A stretch of 64,000 nt of DNA from Pseudopyrenochaeta lycopersici (GCA_003313425.1 NHZP01000058.1:186001-250000); one strand, 5' to 3'. Positions 33,364 through 45,993 are shown, counted from the first letter of the stretch. Numbers and translations are program-made. The notes: a model not told the origin generated them from the letters alone.

Positions 33364-34744
33364 TCAAGCCACTCCCAGTATACTCAACACGATCCTGGAT
33401 GGGAGTTGATCTTGTACATCCCAATAGCCCCATTTCTTATTCATATTTACCGCTCCGAAAGTGCATCCGCCCGTGAGGGTCGAGTTGGTGGTGTAGGTCA
33501 AATATGCATCTTCGTCGCCTTTAGCCACGATCCATACTCCAGTTCCTATAGCTGGAAGCGCAAGCGTAACCACCAACGCGACAGCACTGAACATGAGCTT
33601 GCTATGGAAAGGGCGACGGCCCAACAATTGGCCTCCGACAATGATCGTGCTCAGAATGAACTGAGCAATGGCAATTGCGGTATGGATCATTTGGCTACTT
33701 TGCTTGTCGTAGATGGTCTCCAACCTGTTTGTCTTCTGAAGCCAGTCCAAACAAGTCTGTGGAAGTGGACCAAGAGAGGATGGATTGCTAATTGCGCGCT
33801 CTACCTCTAGGTATGTTGGATTCTTTAACCTGCTCGACCAGGAGTGCCGGAGGTGGAGTCCGACCACGCCGAGGGACATCAACCACTGTACAACGGCGAT
33901 GATGGCGAAAAGGATCGCCAGCAACCCTGCTTTCGAGCCTTTCAGAGCTGCAACACCTTGGGTTGGAGTTTGCTGTCCCTCATATTTATCATGCTGCGGG
34001 ACGGACTGGTGGGCATGAACGTTAGACTTCCTTTCGGCCAGGAACTTCATGAACCAGATGTAAGTAAAAGGGAGAATCCACATGACGACACTAAAAAAGA
34101 TGGTTAACTTCGTGTTCAACTGAATGGGTAACTTGTCACACGAACCTGATCCAGGCGAACCTCTTCGAGCCTGAGAATCCCATGAAAGCCTTGACGAACC
34201 AGGCGACCATGCGAGCCACATCAATTGGAGTTTGTATCCAGAATAGAATCGGAAGCTTTCCCTCAGGATTCTTTTCAACGCTGCGAGATGTCCACCAGAG
34301 ACCGGCAAAGGAGAGGAGGAGGGTCAAAAACTGCGCTGTGAAGGTAGGCCACCATGGCATGAATGCATACTTCGTTGGTGTAGTTGGAATCATGACAGGT
34401 GTTGCCCTCATGTACAAGCAGGACACTTCTTGGCTTCCGATCCAGCGGCTCTGGACCAATGCTGCAGCTGCAGCCGCACTGCTACTCGAGCTTCCTCCGC
34501 CTCCTCCTCCTCTACCGCCTCCTCTTGGGGATCGGGGGATAAGATCGGTCTTTGCGGGGGCTGAAGTATTCGCAATGATTGGGCATGGTCGCAACCCTGT
34601 ATTCTTGAAGAGTTCGAAATTGGTGTACTCTGACTGGTTCAAGAAAGTGCCATTGTCCTGGCCTTGGACTAACGATGGCAGTGTGATAAGAACGATGAGA
34701 AGGGCGAAAAGATACGCCGGGAGCGTTTGAAGTGATTTTGCCAT
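33364..34744 (-). CDS. Hypothetical polytopic membrane protein with signal peptide
   Basis: Two exons, complement(34146-34744) and complement(33364-34090), give 441 residues. A signal peptide MAKSLQTLPAYLFALLIVLI is followed by a low-complexity Arg/Gly, Ser and Ala stretch at about residues 75-95, then roughly six membrane helices such as AQFLTLLLSFAGLWW, IFFSVVMWILPFTYIWF, AGLLAILFAIIAVVQWLM and LMFSAVALVVTLALPAIG. The splice restores an uninterrupted helix before SVVMWILPF. I do not recognise the family. The topology resembles lineage-specific ascomycete membrane proteins of unknown role. Transport or sensing is only a guess. Confidence 0.7.
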
Positions 34745-36007
34745 AGCTACAGCCGCTCTCGTTGAGATTGTGCCAACTTGAACCCAATATGCAGTGCAAC
34801 GGAAACAACTTCTGAAAGGGCACACCGAGGTTTTTCACTTTACATGCCGGTCAAAAGAGGCGCCTTGCAATATCGTTATGTGTAACGAGCTGAACTATCC
34901 TCTCCAATAAACGCGACCATACCGTGGCTGGGCTGCAGATTTCAAAAGCTTCCTACTGCGGCTATTGGAACGCAATCTTGCAATGCCTCAAGACTCGCCT
35001 TTCTTCTCCAGTTCTGTATGGCAAGCTGAATCAACAACCAGCGTTTTGATATCAAAAGTTGGTGCCCGTGCTTCAGCTGGACATGCGCAGTTGCGCTGCG
35101 CCTCGTGTGATTGGACAATGTCCGATGCTTCCGCCTAAAATAAAGGGGATCGAGATGCGCCTAAGCCACGATGCGCGGTACTCTCCGGTCAGCACGGTAA
35201 AACTTCAACGACAAGCTTTGCGATGCTGGCAGGCGTTGCTTCGCTATTCTTCCCATAGATCCAGATCTGGATTATATTTGGGCCGACGTTGAGTTGTCGC
35301 GACACGTGCAACATAAGCGGTGGACTATAAAATCGCCGGCCCAAGACTTGAATTTCGCCCAACCTTGTTCGATGGAATGCATCGTCTTATAGGGGCACAA
35401 GGTGCATGTTCGAGATTATTTAACACGATTATGGTTCGCTGCTTGCAAAACACGTATCACAATATCAGCGAACCTTGGGAAGTTGACTTACGCTGCATTA
35501 GGGAACTATTCATGTATTGTTGCTTGTAGCTTCACTCTCCAGCACCCGTCCCGTATATTAGAAAAAGGCAATGTTTGCAACGATGAAATCACAGCTATTT
35601 CACAGGTTAGAAACTACCAGACACGTGTTGCAGCCGTGGGAGGAGCCAATGGGTCTAAGCCAATCCTTCTTAGACCACGGAATAAAATGTGCATAAAAGC
35701 GGGACAGGAATGGCTTCGAATAGTCTAGCTCATGTCTCCTTATTGCTAGACATGAGTTAGCTCAGGTATGTGGATGGATCCGGCCCAATGACTGTGCGCT
35801 CCAAGCGAGAAAGCGGTCCCCTCGCTTCAGCCTCACGCTCTATGCTGCACCAAAGTACAAATTCGGTAATATGATCAGTCCAGACTCTTGAAATCAGTGT
35901 GACTTGGCTCTGTTACCTGATCCCTTCGGTCCTTCGGGGACAAGTATATAGGTTGAAAGTCAGCCTCGGAGCACACAAGCAGTTTCACCACGGTTTTTGG
36001 GCCCGCA
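34745..36007. other. Intergenic region with a small inverted repeat
   Basis: About 1.26 kb between divergent membrane-protein genes. I see no gene. A short perfect hairpin, CTCATGTCT at 35729-35737 and AGACATGAG at 35748-35756 with a 10-nt loop, lies 250 bp before the next start codon. It could be chance or a binding site. Confidence 0.4.
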
Positions 36008-37858
36008 ATGGAGCAAAAGAATCCAAATGTTACCTCGACTTCATCGCCTTATGGCGATGTACCCAGTCATTCTTCCGGACGGATGAAAGGTTCCGTTAGA
36101 GAGATCGTTTTGGCATTCGCCGTTATGACAGTTCCCATGATTGCTTTTTCTGCTTTACTCCTAGGCCTCATTGAACACTACCGCATTTCGCAAAATGCGT
36201 TCGTGTCGGACAATCTACGCTTCGATTCTGGCAACCAGGACTCAAGCGCTATATTCGTAAACATCAGTGCGACCACCCTGATTACAATCGCTTCTTGGTC
36301 GAGCACTCTTGCTCCTCTTCTGATTGCGTCTGCTTTGACGCTAGCCTCCTATCCAGTTTCGCGGAAGATTCTGTTGGCTAGCCAGAACGAAGACACAGAA
36401 TCGCTTCCTACTCCTTATCAGTTCTCACTTTTGCTGCGTATGGTCTCAAACTCGTCACCGTCCTCTTTGTGGTATTGGGCGAAATACTGCTTCTGCTGGC
36501 GTGGACACCGTGAGCATCAGAGTAAACCATTACGTTCTATGAGTTTCGTCTTTATTATTGGAACATTCCTCAGGTAGGTTTCTCATTGAGCCATGTCTAT
36601 ATTTGTCATTAATAGCTACAGTACACTAGTCTTTCTCGCAGATACATGGCTCCACTTCACTACAAAAACTGTTATATTCATACAAATTGAGCCTGTGGAA
36701 GCCACGTCTCTGAAACACAACTTTGTTCTCAAGCCGGATTGTCTGGATGTAAACAAAACTTTCTTCGGTGGATGCACACTCAATCCTGCTGCTACGGCAA
36801 CGTTCCTCCTGGACAGTCCAGAAACCCTTGGTCTTCTCGTAAATACCTCCACTGTGGCTAGTGTGAGTACTTTGACAAAGGACAATGACCTATACGCATA
36901 TCTTGGAATCCCAGCACTTCCTGCAGTCGCTGACATCGACTATACTGCTACATCGTATGCTATCAAATCTACATGCCAACCGGTGACAAAGGAATGCTTT
37001 TGGGAAGACAAAATCATAGGACCCGGTGCATGGTATAATTGTCCTTTCGCAATGCAAGATTGGATTCAAACAGGTCCCATCAATACTATCAAGTGGGAAT
37101 ATTTCACCGATGCCACCGGCCAAGATAATGAGACGGTTACAATCTCCATTGCAAATCCTTATTACTATGCAGCCATTTTCAGCGTCAACCAAAACATTGG
37201 ATGGAAACCATACGTTGCCGAAGATCCGCAAATGGCCAACGGCTTACATGGCTCGACACTGTTTGCCGCAATGTGCGAAGCTACAGTTTATGACTTAGAG
37301 TACTCCTTAGTCAATCATACCGTTACTCGATTTGAGACTTCTCTGAGCAATATGTCCGTGGCCAACATACTCCAAGGGACACAGCACTACACTGAAGTCG
37401 GAAGTCCGTTCGTCATTCAGGCAAGCAGCGTCGCCGTGAGCACAAGTAATTCTTCACAAGAAGTCGCTGATAAATTCGCTATTGCGTACAGTCAAGCAGC
37501 GTTGGCTGTGGCTGCTGGGGCTACAGTTCCGTCCCCTGCGGTGGAAGCTCAGCGGAGAAGAGAAATATTGGTGGCTCGTGTTCCTAAAGCACCGCTTATC
37601 GTTCTTCTAGTGTCTTGTTTATTGATTGTTCTTCTTGGGGTCATTCTCACAGCTTTGGCATCAATTTCTGTTCGAGGCGATACGGGCGAGGTGCAGGCGC
37701 GACTGAGTATTCCTGGTTTGGTTGCTGCTCACTTTGAGAGAAACGGAGGCGCACAATGCGTAGAAGATATTGACAAGCTCTTTGATGAGCGGCAAGGAAT
37801 CAATGGTCGAAGGATCGGAATCCAACGAAATCACGTTGGAGGATGGAATTTTAATTAG
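36008..37858 (+). CDS. Hypothetical fungal membrane protein with large glycosylated ectodomain
   Basis: Two exons, 36008-36573 and 36616-37858, give 602 residues. A cytosolic N-terminus is followed by helices IVLAFAVMTVPMIAFSALLL, SSTLAPLLIASALTLASY and SFVFIIGTFL, then a long non-membrane region of about 330 residues with many N-x-S/T sites (NVSTST-type pattern such as NTSTVAS, NHTVTRF, NMSVAN) and paired cysteines, and a final helix PLIVLLVSCLLIVLLGVILTA before a short cytosolic tail. This is a common layout among uncharacterised filamentous-ascomycete proteins. I recognise no enzymatic motif. The ectodomain suggests a cell-surface role, which is inference. Confidence 0.75.
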
Positions 37859-37964
37859 TCACCGGCGTGCGCAGCGCCTATATTGCCCGCAGTATGTCTA
37901 GTATCGCACTTACATTGTAGTGAGTCCTAAGCGAGTACATTCATTTATCCCACCATCGCCATGA

Positions 37965-38762
37965 TTATTTCATATCCCATGTCGCGTTAAACGTTATCTT
38001 CATAAATAAGCCTCTGTCTTTTGCTTTGTTCATGTCCTCTACTGTCTTGAGCAGGAAGTGACTACTATCACCAGAATGTCCCTCCTGCCCGACGTCATCC
38101 ATAGCGCCATAAGCTAAGTCGACCTCGACATCAACCTCCGTCCGTGCAGTGTGTATAACAGCAAGTGCTTCAATAGCACTACGGCACCTTTGCTGTTCAC
38201 CATCTCGCGTGTCAGGCGCACGCTGTAACGCCCAGGCAAATGGCTGTATTTGTAACCGCAATCGTCGAGCGTAGTGGGCTGGAATCATTCCTAGACCAAA
38301 TGTATCTGTCTCGAGAAAGGTACTCAGGAGCTTGAGCTCATGATGAGAGAATTTAAAGGTCTTTGTCCAATAATATGATTCGAGCATTTCTCTGGCGACG
38401 TCTAGCCCCACATGTTTCTCGTCCAGGAATGAGGCGATGGGGTCTTCGACCCATTGATAAGAGTGTGCGCCAGCGGATTCTCGGATGAGGAGGACGAAAG
38501 GTTTCTTGTCGCCTACGGCACGACGGACAATGACCTCGTTGTCGTAAGAACCTTGGACACAGAAAGTATATACGCGGTTGCGAAGCTCTCGAGGGAGACG
38601 TGCGTAGATTTCTGACCCCAATTCAACATGCCTCGCGCAAATACGTTCCCGCTCGCTCCGGTCAGTTAGCCTCGATCAATCGTTTAATTGCATTCCAACT
38701 TACTAGTTTGTAGCTTGTTGCGCCGCAAAGCCAGAGCTCCATGCGGCCTGAACCTGTCGCAT
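37965..38762 (-). CDS. Hypothetical F-box-like protein
   Basis: Two exons, complement(38704-38762) and complement(37965-38655), give 249 residues. The first exon was chosen because the long frame has no ATG at its start; a 48-bp intron with donor GTAAGT and branch GCTAAC joins an ATG at 38762 to ERERICARHVELG in frame. The motif IYARLPRELRNRVYTFCVQ is the degenerate F-box-like signature of dothideomycete gene families, and the protein continues with YYWTKTFKFSHHELKLLSTFLETD, typical of the same families. No enzyme motif. Convergent with the membrane-protein gene at 36008-37858. Confidence 0.7.
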
Positions 38763-40621
38763 CTTAGGTTAAAAAGTCGAATAGTGTTGGGACCATGCAT
38801 CCATCATGTCCCGATGTCTTCAAGAATGTGCGTGATTGCAGTGAGGCCATTAAGGAAGCTGTACAGCTGTATATATCGCCGAAAAGCTATTCAGGTCGGA
38901 TGCATTGCGGAGATTCATGCATATAAAAGCACGTGAGTACTAGACTACAACGAAACACTTTTCGCGAGCTTTTTCGCGTTCCATTCCGGGTTGGTCAGGC
39001 ACCCTTGCCTGGTTTCCCGAATTGGGAAGGGTTTGCGGCGTATAACGCAGCACGCGATCCTGCAGGAGTCAAGGGCGTAAGATTACTCACTCCAGTATTA
39101 ATTCTGATAGCAGGCATCCAAGCCATCAGCGGGTTGGTAATAACTGGTGCCCGATGCAAGATGCCTCGTACATTTGGTAAATACCCCGTATTTCGCACTG
39201 GACATGTATGAGTCTCCTCTCACCAATGGCCCGTCTTCGGCGACCTCCTAAGCGCTAACATCTCAGCGGAACATCTTTACCTGGTCGTCCTCGGCTTCCG
39301 CAGTCTCACCAAATCCTTCATACGCCATGCTGACAATGTTTTGAATTTCTAGCGGGAGGCGCAATACCACAGGACGCCGGAATTTTCTGCATTTATTGAA
39401 ACTGCTTAGATTGTGTCCTTCACCGCTGTCTTCGTATTGAAATGTAAGTTTTGCGAAAAAGGCCCGCGCGTCAGGTACCAACCATAGCGCATCAATCATA
39501 CCCGTTGTGTATAACCTGCAAGATAGAGACTTCCAGAACTGGAACCCACGAGCGTGAATATTTGGTCTTTGTTGAATCCGCCCCTGTTCAACCGATTACG
39601 CCCCATTCCGGCGCCCCAGCCACTTCTTGGGGCCACTTCCGGATGATGTAGATGTTATAGTGTGAGAATTATGAGTGACTGCATAGGTTCAGTGAAAGAA
39701 ATTGGCATTAGGCATCAGGCATCAGGCTTGTACTTCCCGATAACACCTTGTGAAGGTGAGAACCCCCGGATGCCTAGGCATCTCTACTGCCTATTATGAT
39801 GTAATGCGGCATTGCTAACCATGTTTCCCACGCCTTCACTTCACACATGAAGGATTCAGTTGAAATGGCTCCCACCAATTTCTCGCTAGTATTGAGTCCA
39901 TTAGCGATGATAAGCCCAACCGGAGAGAACTTGCATCCTTCGACATAGAGCAGCGACAGAGTCCATACTTTTGCTTGCAACAAAACTTTGGGATTATTAA
40001 TCAGATAACAAGTTCTTTATGATCAATAGTTTGCCCGTATACACCAGATCAGTCATTTGTAACTTAGGGTAGCTTTGATCTATACTTTCTATTCATGTTC
40101 GTGTTATCAAAGTAACTTCGCCTCATACCTGACAGAACGGCCCCTCTTTTCAGACCCACCATATACCGTTGCCTTCTGACTAGTTCAGCTTGCTTATCTC
40201 TCCCAATTGCTGTTTCCAGCTGCTACATCCCTGGAAAAAGTTTCCCCTGTTATGGCTCAGGCAGGATCATGTGGCTCATCTTCAGCCCCAGCTTCGGATG
40301 TCATCAACGGGCCGCAAAGTCTTGAAGCCTTGGTGATCAAAGTTTTCGACTTCAGGCTATCCTCGATGTGTCTCAGCTAGGAAGAATTCGGCTACTTACG
40401 TTTCTTAGGACATACTAGATTGACAATGTGGTCTCGTATGTCTCATTGACTTATTTGTATATAGATCTACTGTTGCAGTCGTTCCATACACAGCTACTCC
40501 CACAGAGAAATAGGAAGCTTTCTCTCGTTCTAAAGTTCAAATTTCCCGTGCTCCCGTCCACAATAATCGAATTTTATCCGGCCATTTTTTCGCAGCGATT
40601 GCAACCCTCTTGTATCTAAAT
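38763..40621. other. Intergenic region upstream of the type III PKS
   Basis: About 1.86 kb with no convincing gene. Short frames at 38933-39211 (+) and 39263-39499 (-) are open; the latter contains LRLPLEIQNIVSMAY, faintly F-box-like, and may be a relic of such a gene. A short triplicated motif GGCATCA/TTA occurs near 39705-39728. The PKS promoter should lie in the last few hundred bases. Confidence 0.35.
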
Positions 40622-42065
40622 ATGGCCGGCAGTTCTATGCTAGAATCCATTTTCATCACGGGCTTAGCCAGCGAATACCCTTCACACTCAATGACGCAAG
40701 AACAATTCGAGGAAGTCGTCAGGACACTGTACCCCAAATATGATACATTAAAAGGGTAAATATTATTAATCCTGCTTCTGGGACCCTCTTCGCGCTTTAT
40801 CTAATATTTTGTTGTTTTGCAGACTCCAGAAACTAGTATCTTTTAATCGAAAAACGAATATAATCTCCCGTCCAATCATCTTCGACTACTCAAAATGGAC
40901 AAATCAAGACGCTTTACCTCCAACCATAGACGAGCTGTCTCGGATATTCCGTACAGTTGGTGTAGATCTCACTACAGTCGCATGCCGCAAGGCAATAGAA
41001 GAAGCTCATCTTCTTGCAGCAGACATAACACACGCTGTAGCAGTGACATGTACCGACCAAGGCAACCCGGGTTATGATCTCTTTGTGTGTCAACGGCTAA
41101 AGCTACAGCCTGGCGTACAAAGAGTGTTGCTACATGGCGTCGGCTGTGCAGGTGGCCTTTCGGCGCTTCGTGCAGCCGCCGATCTCGCCGCCGCGGCATC
41201 GCAAAGAGGTCGGCCAGCCCGAATTCTAGTGTTCGCATGCGAACTATGTAGCCTCTTCTTCAGAGCAGAATTGCAGGCCGCTTGTCAAGATGGAGAGAAA
41301 TTGCACATTGCCCCAGCCTTGTTCTCGGACGCAGCTGCTGCGCTGGTGGTGTGTAACGGGCTTGCCATTGGAGAGAAGCAGAAGCCAATATTTGAGCTAC
41401 AAGAGTGGGGGAGTGTGGTGATGCCGGGAACTCTGGAACACATGTCTTATGAAATTGAAACGAACGGTATGTTTTTCCACGTTGTGTGGTAGCTCCCTAG
41501 CTTTTGAACCTAATGCGCGACTACAGGGATGATCGCGAACATGACGAAGGATGTCCCAAAGGCAGCTGTCAGCGCCATATCCCCGATGTTTAACCAGCTT
41601 CGTGATTCGGCAAACATTCCATACAAACGTGGCCCATTGTCAAGCTTTGAACATTCGAGTTTTGACTGGGCACTACATCCAGGTGGTACTGCGATCCTGC
41701 AAGGCGCACAGAAGGCCCTGCTGCTTACTGATGACCATATTCGTGCCTCTCTCGAGGTGTATCGGTCATTTGGAAATTCTTCCAGCCCAACTGTACTTAT
41801 AGTACTAGATAAACTCAGAAAGATGGGCTTTGGACGAGATCATGTGGTGGCTACCAGCTTTGGGCCAGGACTGATGATTGAAATGTGCATGATGAGGCGG
41901 TGTCGCGATGCTCCCACAGCACAGTCATCAAGCCTAAGTTTTCAGGACAAAATCCATAAGTTCTTGTTGTCTCTACAGTTCAGGCTCAGAACGGTACAGA
42001 AGAAGGCTGCAAAAGGAAAGCTGATGCATAGCACAAGGAACGAATGTAGCTCCATGGTACGATAA
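40622..42065 (+). CDS. Type III polyketide synthase (chalcone synthase-like)
   Basis: Homodimeric ketosynthase that extends acyl-CoA starters with malonyl-CoA into resorcinols, pyrones or related polyketides. Three exons, 40622-40755, 40823-41466 and 41527-42065, give 438 residues. The catalytic triad is complete: Cys about 153 in LLHGVGCAGGLSALRAAADL, His about 310 in FDWALHPGGTAILQ, and Asn about 343 in YRSFGNSSSPTVLIVLD. The CoA-entry and dimer regions DITHAVAVTCTDQGNPGYDL and GFGRDHVVATSFGPGL are also in place. A basic C-terminal tail of about 55 residues extends past the usual end. Three clean introns-exon junctions and no stops argue for a functional gene. It ends 380 bp before the RIP-damaged transposon island. 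Confidence 0.93.
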
Positions 42066-42444
42066 GCGCATTCTTTCGCTAATATACTCTGGGAAGGCCT
42101 CTCAACTTCTTGACTTCGCCGAGTAATCTAATTAATATAGGGTCAATACACAGTGCTATTTAGGTTCTATTTGAAGCTTTCCGGGCGAAACGCAAACTTG
42201 CGTATTGTAAATGCTGCCAGGATGCGTGTTCCGGTGCTACAAGCCTCCGAAATTGCTCTGCTTAGGCTTTCAAACCACCGTTACTGCATGCAGGCGGTTA
42301 TAAGGGAATTTGTATAAAATTACAGTAATATTTGCGTAGCAAAGGGCTTATCATCGTTTAGACGCCCTCGCGCGAGTTAAAGTACTGTTGCGTTGTTGTC
42401 TACTACATCCAGGTAACAGGGCGCCTGACTTTCTCACAAATCAA
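42066..42444. other. Spacer between PKS and transposon island
   Basis: About 380 bp of normal base composition; CpA and TpG are still common, so RIP damage has not visibly spread this far. No gene seen. Confidence 0.4.
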
Positions 42445-42552
42445 TAACGTGTTTCACCAGTCAGTGGCCAAAACCTGTCAGCGGCCAGCCCCACCAAAGT
42501 CAACGCGTCTCAGCGCGTTCAAACAGCAACAGCCTCTCAACAACGTCTCTTA

Positions 42553-43194
42553 ATGGCTGACTAAGAAGGTTAAATTAGGCTTGCTCTAGCAGCTCTTCAT
42601 AAAAACCAGATTTCTTGAGTTTCCTCTGCAGCTGCGCTATTTGCTGTCCCTCGTACCACCCTTTGACGTCGCCTCTAAGGTAGCCTACCTCAGGCCACGC
42701 GCAATTACTAGAAGCGCAAGCTAGACCCTGTTAAAGAGCAGTCCCTTGTTTAATAGGCACTAGACCTCTCTTAACGAGGATTTCCGCCTGCGGTTATCTA
42801 AGTACACTAAACGGCAGATATTCTGCTAGCTGCGCGTGGCTAAGATCCTCCTCCTTAGCCTGTTAGTAAGAACTAGGTGTCACGCTTTGTCTGCAGCTAG
42901 CTAGAGCTGCAGATAGAGTAGAATAGAAAGCTGCACTCACAGCGCGCACGATATAAGGATCTAGCTACTATCAGCGCGTGGTTTAAGCTCGTATAAGAGA
43001 TATACTCCGCGAATAATATAGTAGATATAGACTTCTATAATTTAGACAAAACTAGGTTTATAATAGGCGTTATACAGCATCTTAGCTTAATTAATAGGCT
43101 TAGCTAGTATAAGATCTCCTGCGTTATTAGTCTTAGAGCCCTTCTAGTCTAGCTATTAGCTAGCTTATTAAAGGTTATTATCTTACTCTTACTT
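42553..43194 (+). pseudogene. Fot1/pogo-like transposase, N-terminal relic
   Basis: Reading from ATG 42553, one frame stays aligned with the pogo-type N-terminus for about 170 codons although broken by many TAG/TAA/TGA stops. Surviving pieces include LALAALHKNQIS, SSAAALFAVPRTTL (helix-turn-helix), RGFPPAVI and, at the end, ISAWFKLV and NNIVDIDFYNLDKTRF, the last matching the Asp-containing block before the catalytic core. After about 43080 the similarity fades. The gene cannot be functional. Confidence 0.75.
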
Positions 43195-43196
43195 TA

Positions 43197-44605
43197 ACGT
43201 GTCCCACAAGCGAGCGCTGCGCACAAGCGAGCGCCGCACCCCACTAAGTTTAAGCACCTCTACTAGCGTACAGCTTAACTATAAATTTAAGTACTCTATA
43301 GATATTAATATGTAAGCTTAAGTAGCACCTATGGTATTATTTTTATAGATACGCGAGTTATACCTAGTCTCTCTGCACCTTTTACAGCGCGATAGAGCCT
43401 GCTGTTAAGGCCTAATTACTCTCTACTTTAATATATTTTACGCCTAATTTATTAATCAGCCTCTTATTAAGTAACTATATCCTCTCTAACTCTATTTATT
43501 AAGACTCCTTACTTCTAAAACTACTTTCTCTTATACTGCTTTTACTAAGTTACTACCTTATTAGCCTTCTTAAGGCTATTAATTCTACCTTCTATTAGCT
43601 TAGCTTTATATACCCCTACTATAGCCCCCTTTATAAACTAATTAAGCGCCTTAATAATAAAGGCTAGTAATAAGCTCTTATGCTATTAAATGTAATTACT
43701 AATTAGAGTTAATTAAGCCTTAAACTTACGTAGGTTCCTAAGTGTTTAAGGCTCCTAGAGAGCTCCTTACTGAGCTCCTTACTAGGCTCCTTGCTTAGCT
43801 CCTTACTCAGCTCCTAGCTGAGCTCCTAGTTAAGCTCCTAATTGAGCTCCTAGCTGAGCTCCTAGCTGAGCTCCTTCCTAAGCTCCTAACTGAGCTGCTA
43901 GTGATAGCGTACGCAGCTGGACATCTAGCCTTAACAAGACAACGTCTAGCTAGAGAGGAATAAGGCCTGCTCCTTAAAATACTAAGCGTATATTAACTGC
44001 AGTAAAAGCTTAATTAAATACTGCTTTAAAGGTAGGCAGAAATTTAAGCTTAGTAATGTAGTTAATATAGGCCTTTATTAAGCTCTCTATCTAGCAGCTA
44101 TACGCCTCCTTAAGAGGAGAGAAGCAGCTAATATTAAGAGGCTATAGTAGATAAGATAAGTATAGTAGTATATAAAGGGTATAGATAGCTAATTTAAGCT
44201 AACTAGACCCCTACTACGCGTTAATAGCAGCTTATTAGCTATATTATATATAGCTGCGCACGTAAGCAGAAATCTACGCTAATCTAGATTAAGTATATAA
44301 ATAACTATTACCTCCTCTTCTAGCTAGGTAAGCTTCCTTAAGTTAGGCTAGTAATCGCGTTAAGCAGTAGTCCTAGCGCGTTAGTAACAGATTATTCTTT
44401 TAGACACGTTAAAGATTACTACTACAGGCTAGTTACTACTAATTTAATGCGTATAAATAGCTAAGATAGTAAGCTATATATCTGCTTTATTTAAAGGTAT
44501 TTAAAGAGCGTAGCGTTAAGCTATTGTACGTTAAGATAAGAGAGGTGCTTAAACTTAGTAGGGTGCGGCGCTCGCTTGTACGCGGCGCTCGCTTGTGGGA
44601 CACGT
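43197..44605 (-). mobile_element. Second pogo-like DNA element (1.4 kb), RIP-damaged
   Basis: Inverted repeats of about 65 bp at 43197-43262 and 44541-44605 begin ACGTGTCCCACAAGCG and carry two copies of ACAAGCGAGCGC spaced 17 bp, with TA duplications at 43195-43196 and 44606-44607. The right TA is shared with the next element, so the two lie back to back. On the minus strand near 44170-44330 a frame preserves LEEEVIV followed by pogo-type RRFLLT and AANKLL-like remnants, placing the transposase start near the right TIR. At 1.4 kb it is shorter than a full element and holds a minisatellite. Confidence 0.75.
43762..43905. repeat. 12-bp minisatellite inside the pogo-like element
   Basis: GCTCC recurs exactly every 12 bp at 43762, 43774, 43786, 43798, 43810, 43822, 43834, 43846, 43858, 43870 and 43882, with a last degenerate copy at 43894. 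The unit is roughly GCTCCTAGCTGA. Differences between copies are mostly C/T and G/A, as expected from RIP acting on an older array. Confidence 0.9.
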
Positions 44606-45109
44606 TAACGTGTTCCACCACCTAATGCACGTCCCCACCTAATGCACGCAGTTTTTAAGAACACTTAAATCCTTCTATCTTCCTATCTAAATAAGATATA
44701 CTTCTAAAAATTTAGTTATTTAAATTTCTAAAGTATTAGTAATAATTTAAAAAAATAATTAATAAATTTAAGCTAGTATTAAAAGAGTTATATAAGTTTA
44801 AAGTTATAGCTTAAAAAAAGCTAAAATACTTAATTATATAATATTTATAAGTACTATTACTATAAAATTTTAAGTACTTATTATAATAGCTAATAAAGTT
44901 AATATATTAAATTATATAGTATTAAAAGTATATTATAATAAAGTTATATAGCTTTTTAATAATACTTTTTAAAACTTAGAGAAATTATTAATAAAGTTAC
45001 TACAGTGCCCTTCCAAAAGTTCTCGCCGCGCTAGTGCGACGCGCCCTATTACAACAACACTACCTTAACTTTGCAGTATTATAATTATGCTCCTATAACG
45101 CTAAATTCT

Positions 45110-45604
45110 TTAAGAAATAGACTAAAATACGCGCAGACGTCCTAATTTAATAGTCTAGTAGCAGAATTAAATTATTAGCATGCTGTATAGTAGTGCTATA
45201 GTTACTGAAGTTGCTAACGCGTTTAGCTGCAGTAAACGCAGTATACGTGATATTAGGAAAAGATATTAATAAACTAGTAAAATAATAGATAAACCTCGCA
45301 GCAGTAGACTACCTATACTATTACTTTATTAGAAGAAGATTATCTATTATAAAGCACGCGTATAGCTAAAAATTACGTATAAAGAGCTAGCTGAAGAGGT
45401 AGTAGTTATAAATCTAGATAGCACTACTTTAAAGCTACCTAGCTATTCTATATTACAGCAGTATCTTAAAAGATAAGGCCTTACTAAATCTCCTTATAAA
45501 AAGCGTCTAAAGCTTAATAAATCGCGTGCGTTACGGCAGCTTAAGTTCTGTAGAGAGTACTCTTCTTTCTTATAGTATTAACGCACTATACGCTTCTTAG
45601 ATAA
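45110..45604 (+). pseudogene. Tc1-type transposase, N-terminal relic
   Basis: A plus-strand frame broken by TAG/TAA preserves the paired helix-turn-helix pattern: SKRSIRDIRKRY-like remnants near 45225, DKPRSSRLPI near 45290, then ITYKELAEEVVVINLDSTTL and TKSPYKKRLKLNKSRALRQL. It stops at the GATAA target site, just where the first catalytic Asp of the DDE domain is expected. The second half continues at 52642. Confidence 0.75.
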
Positions 45605-45993
45605 TGTGAAGAATCTTAAAAGCTATCGGTGAGGATAACCAATAAGATTGCAAGGTTGGTTCTCCAGGATAGAGTGAGGGACTAGATAGAAAGGGGTTTA
45701 ATACTAAGACAGTAAGAGGGCGCTTCTGTAAAGAGTACTAAGGGTTAAGAATAATTAGTATTACTATTACTATACTATAGAGTATAATATTAAGTTAAAC
45801 ATAATAAGCTATAGGGGTTTATTGTAGTGATCTATATACATAGAAGTTATGCATATTGCTTAGTGTACTTAGTGTGCTCAGTGTTACTAATCAGACTAAT
45901 TAACTAAGCACGTTACGTGACCTCAGTTATTAGTCCAATACCTGTAAAGTCCAGTTAGGGCCACTAGGACAGAGTTCTAGCAGGATCGTAACA
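45605..45993 (-). repeat. Left LTR (3' LTR of the minus-strand retrotransposon)
   Basis: 389 bp, same length as the right LTR with no gaps. All differences from the right LTR are C/T or G/A. Up to about 45710 this copy keeps the ancestral C or G; from 45752 onward the other copy keeps it. Confidence 0.92.

Noticed and set aside
42576..42720. Minus-strand open stretch reading like a conserved protein end
   Set aside because: The plus strand of the same bases aligns with the pogo-type transposase start from ATG 42553 next to the TIR, which explains the sequence better.
45605..45993. CRISPR-like or tandem array signal from repeated sequence
   Set aside because: The repeat is a pair of LTRs with a target duplication, not a spacer array; this is a eukaryotic genome.
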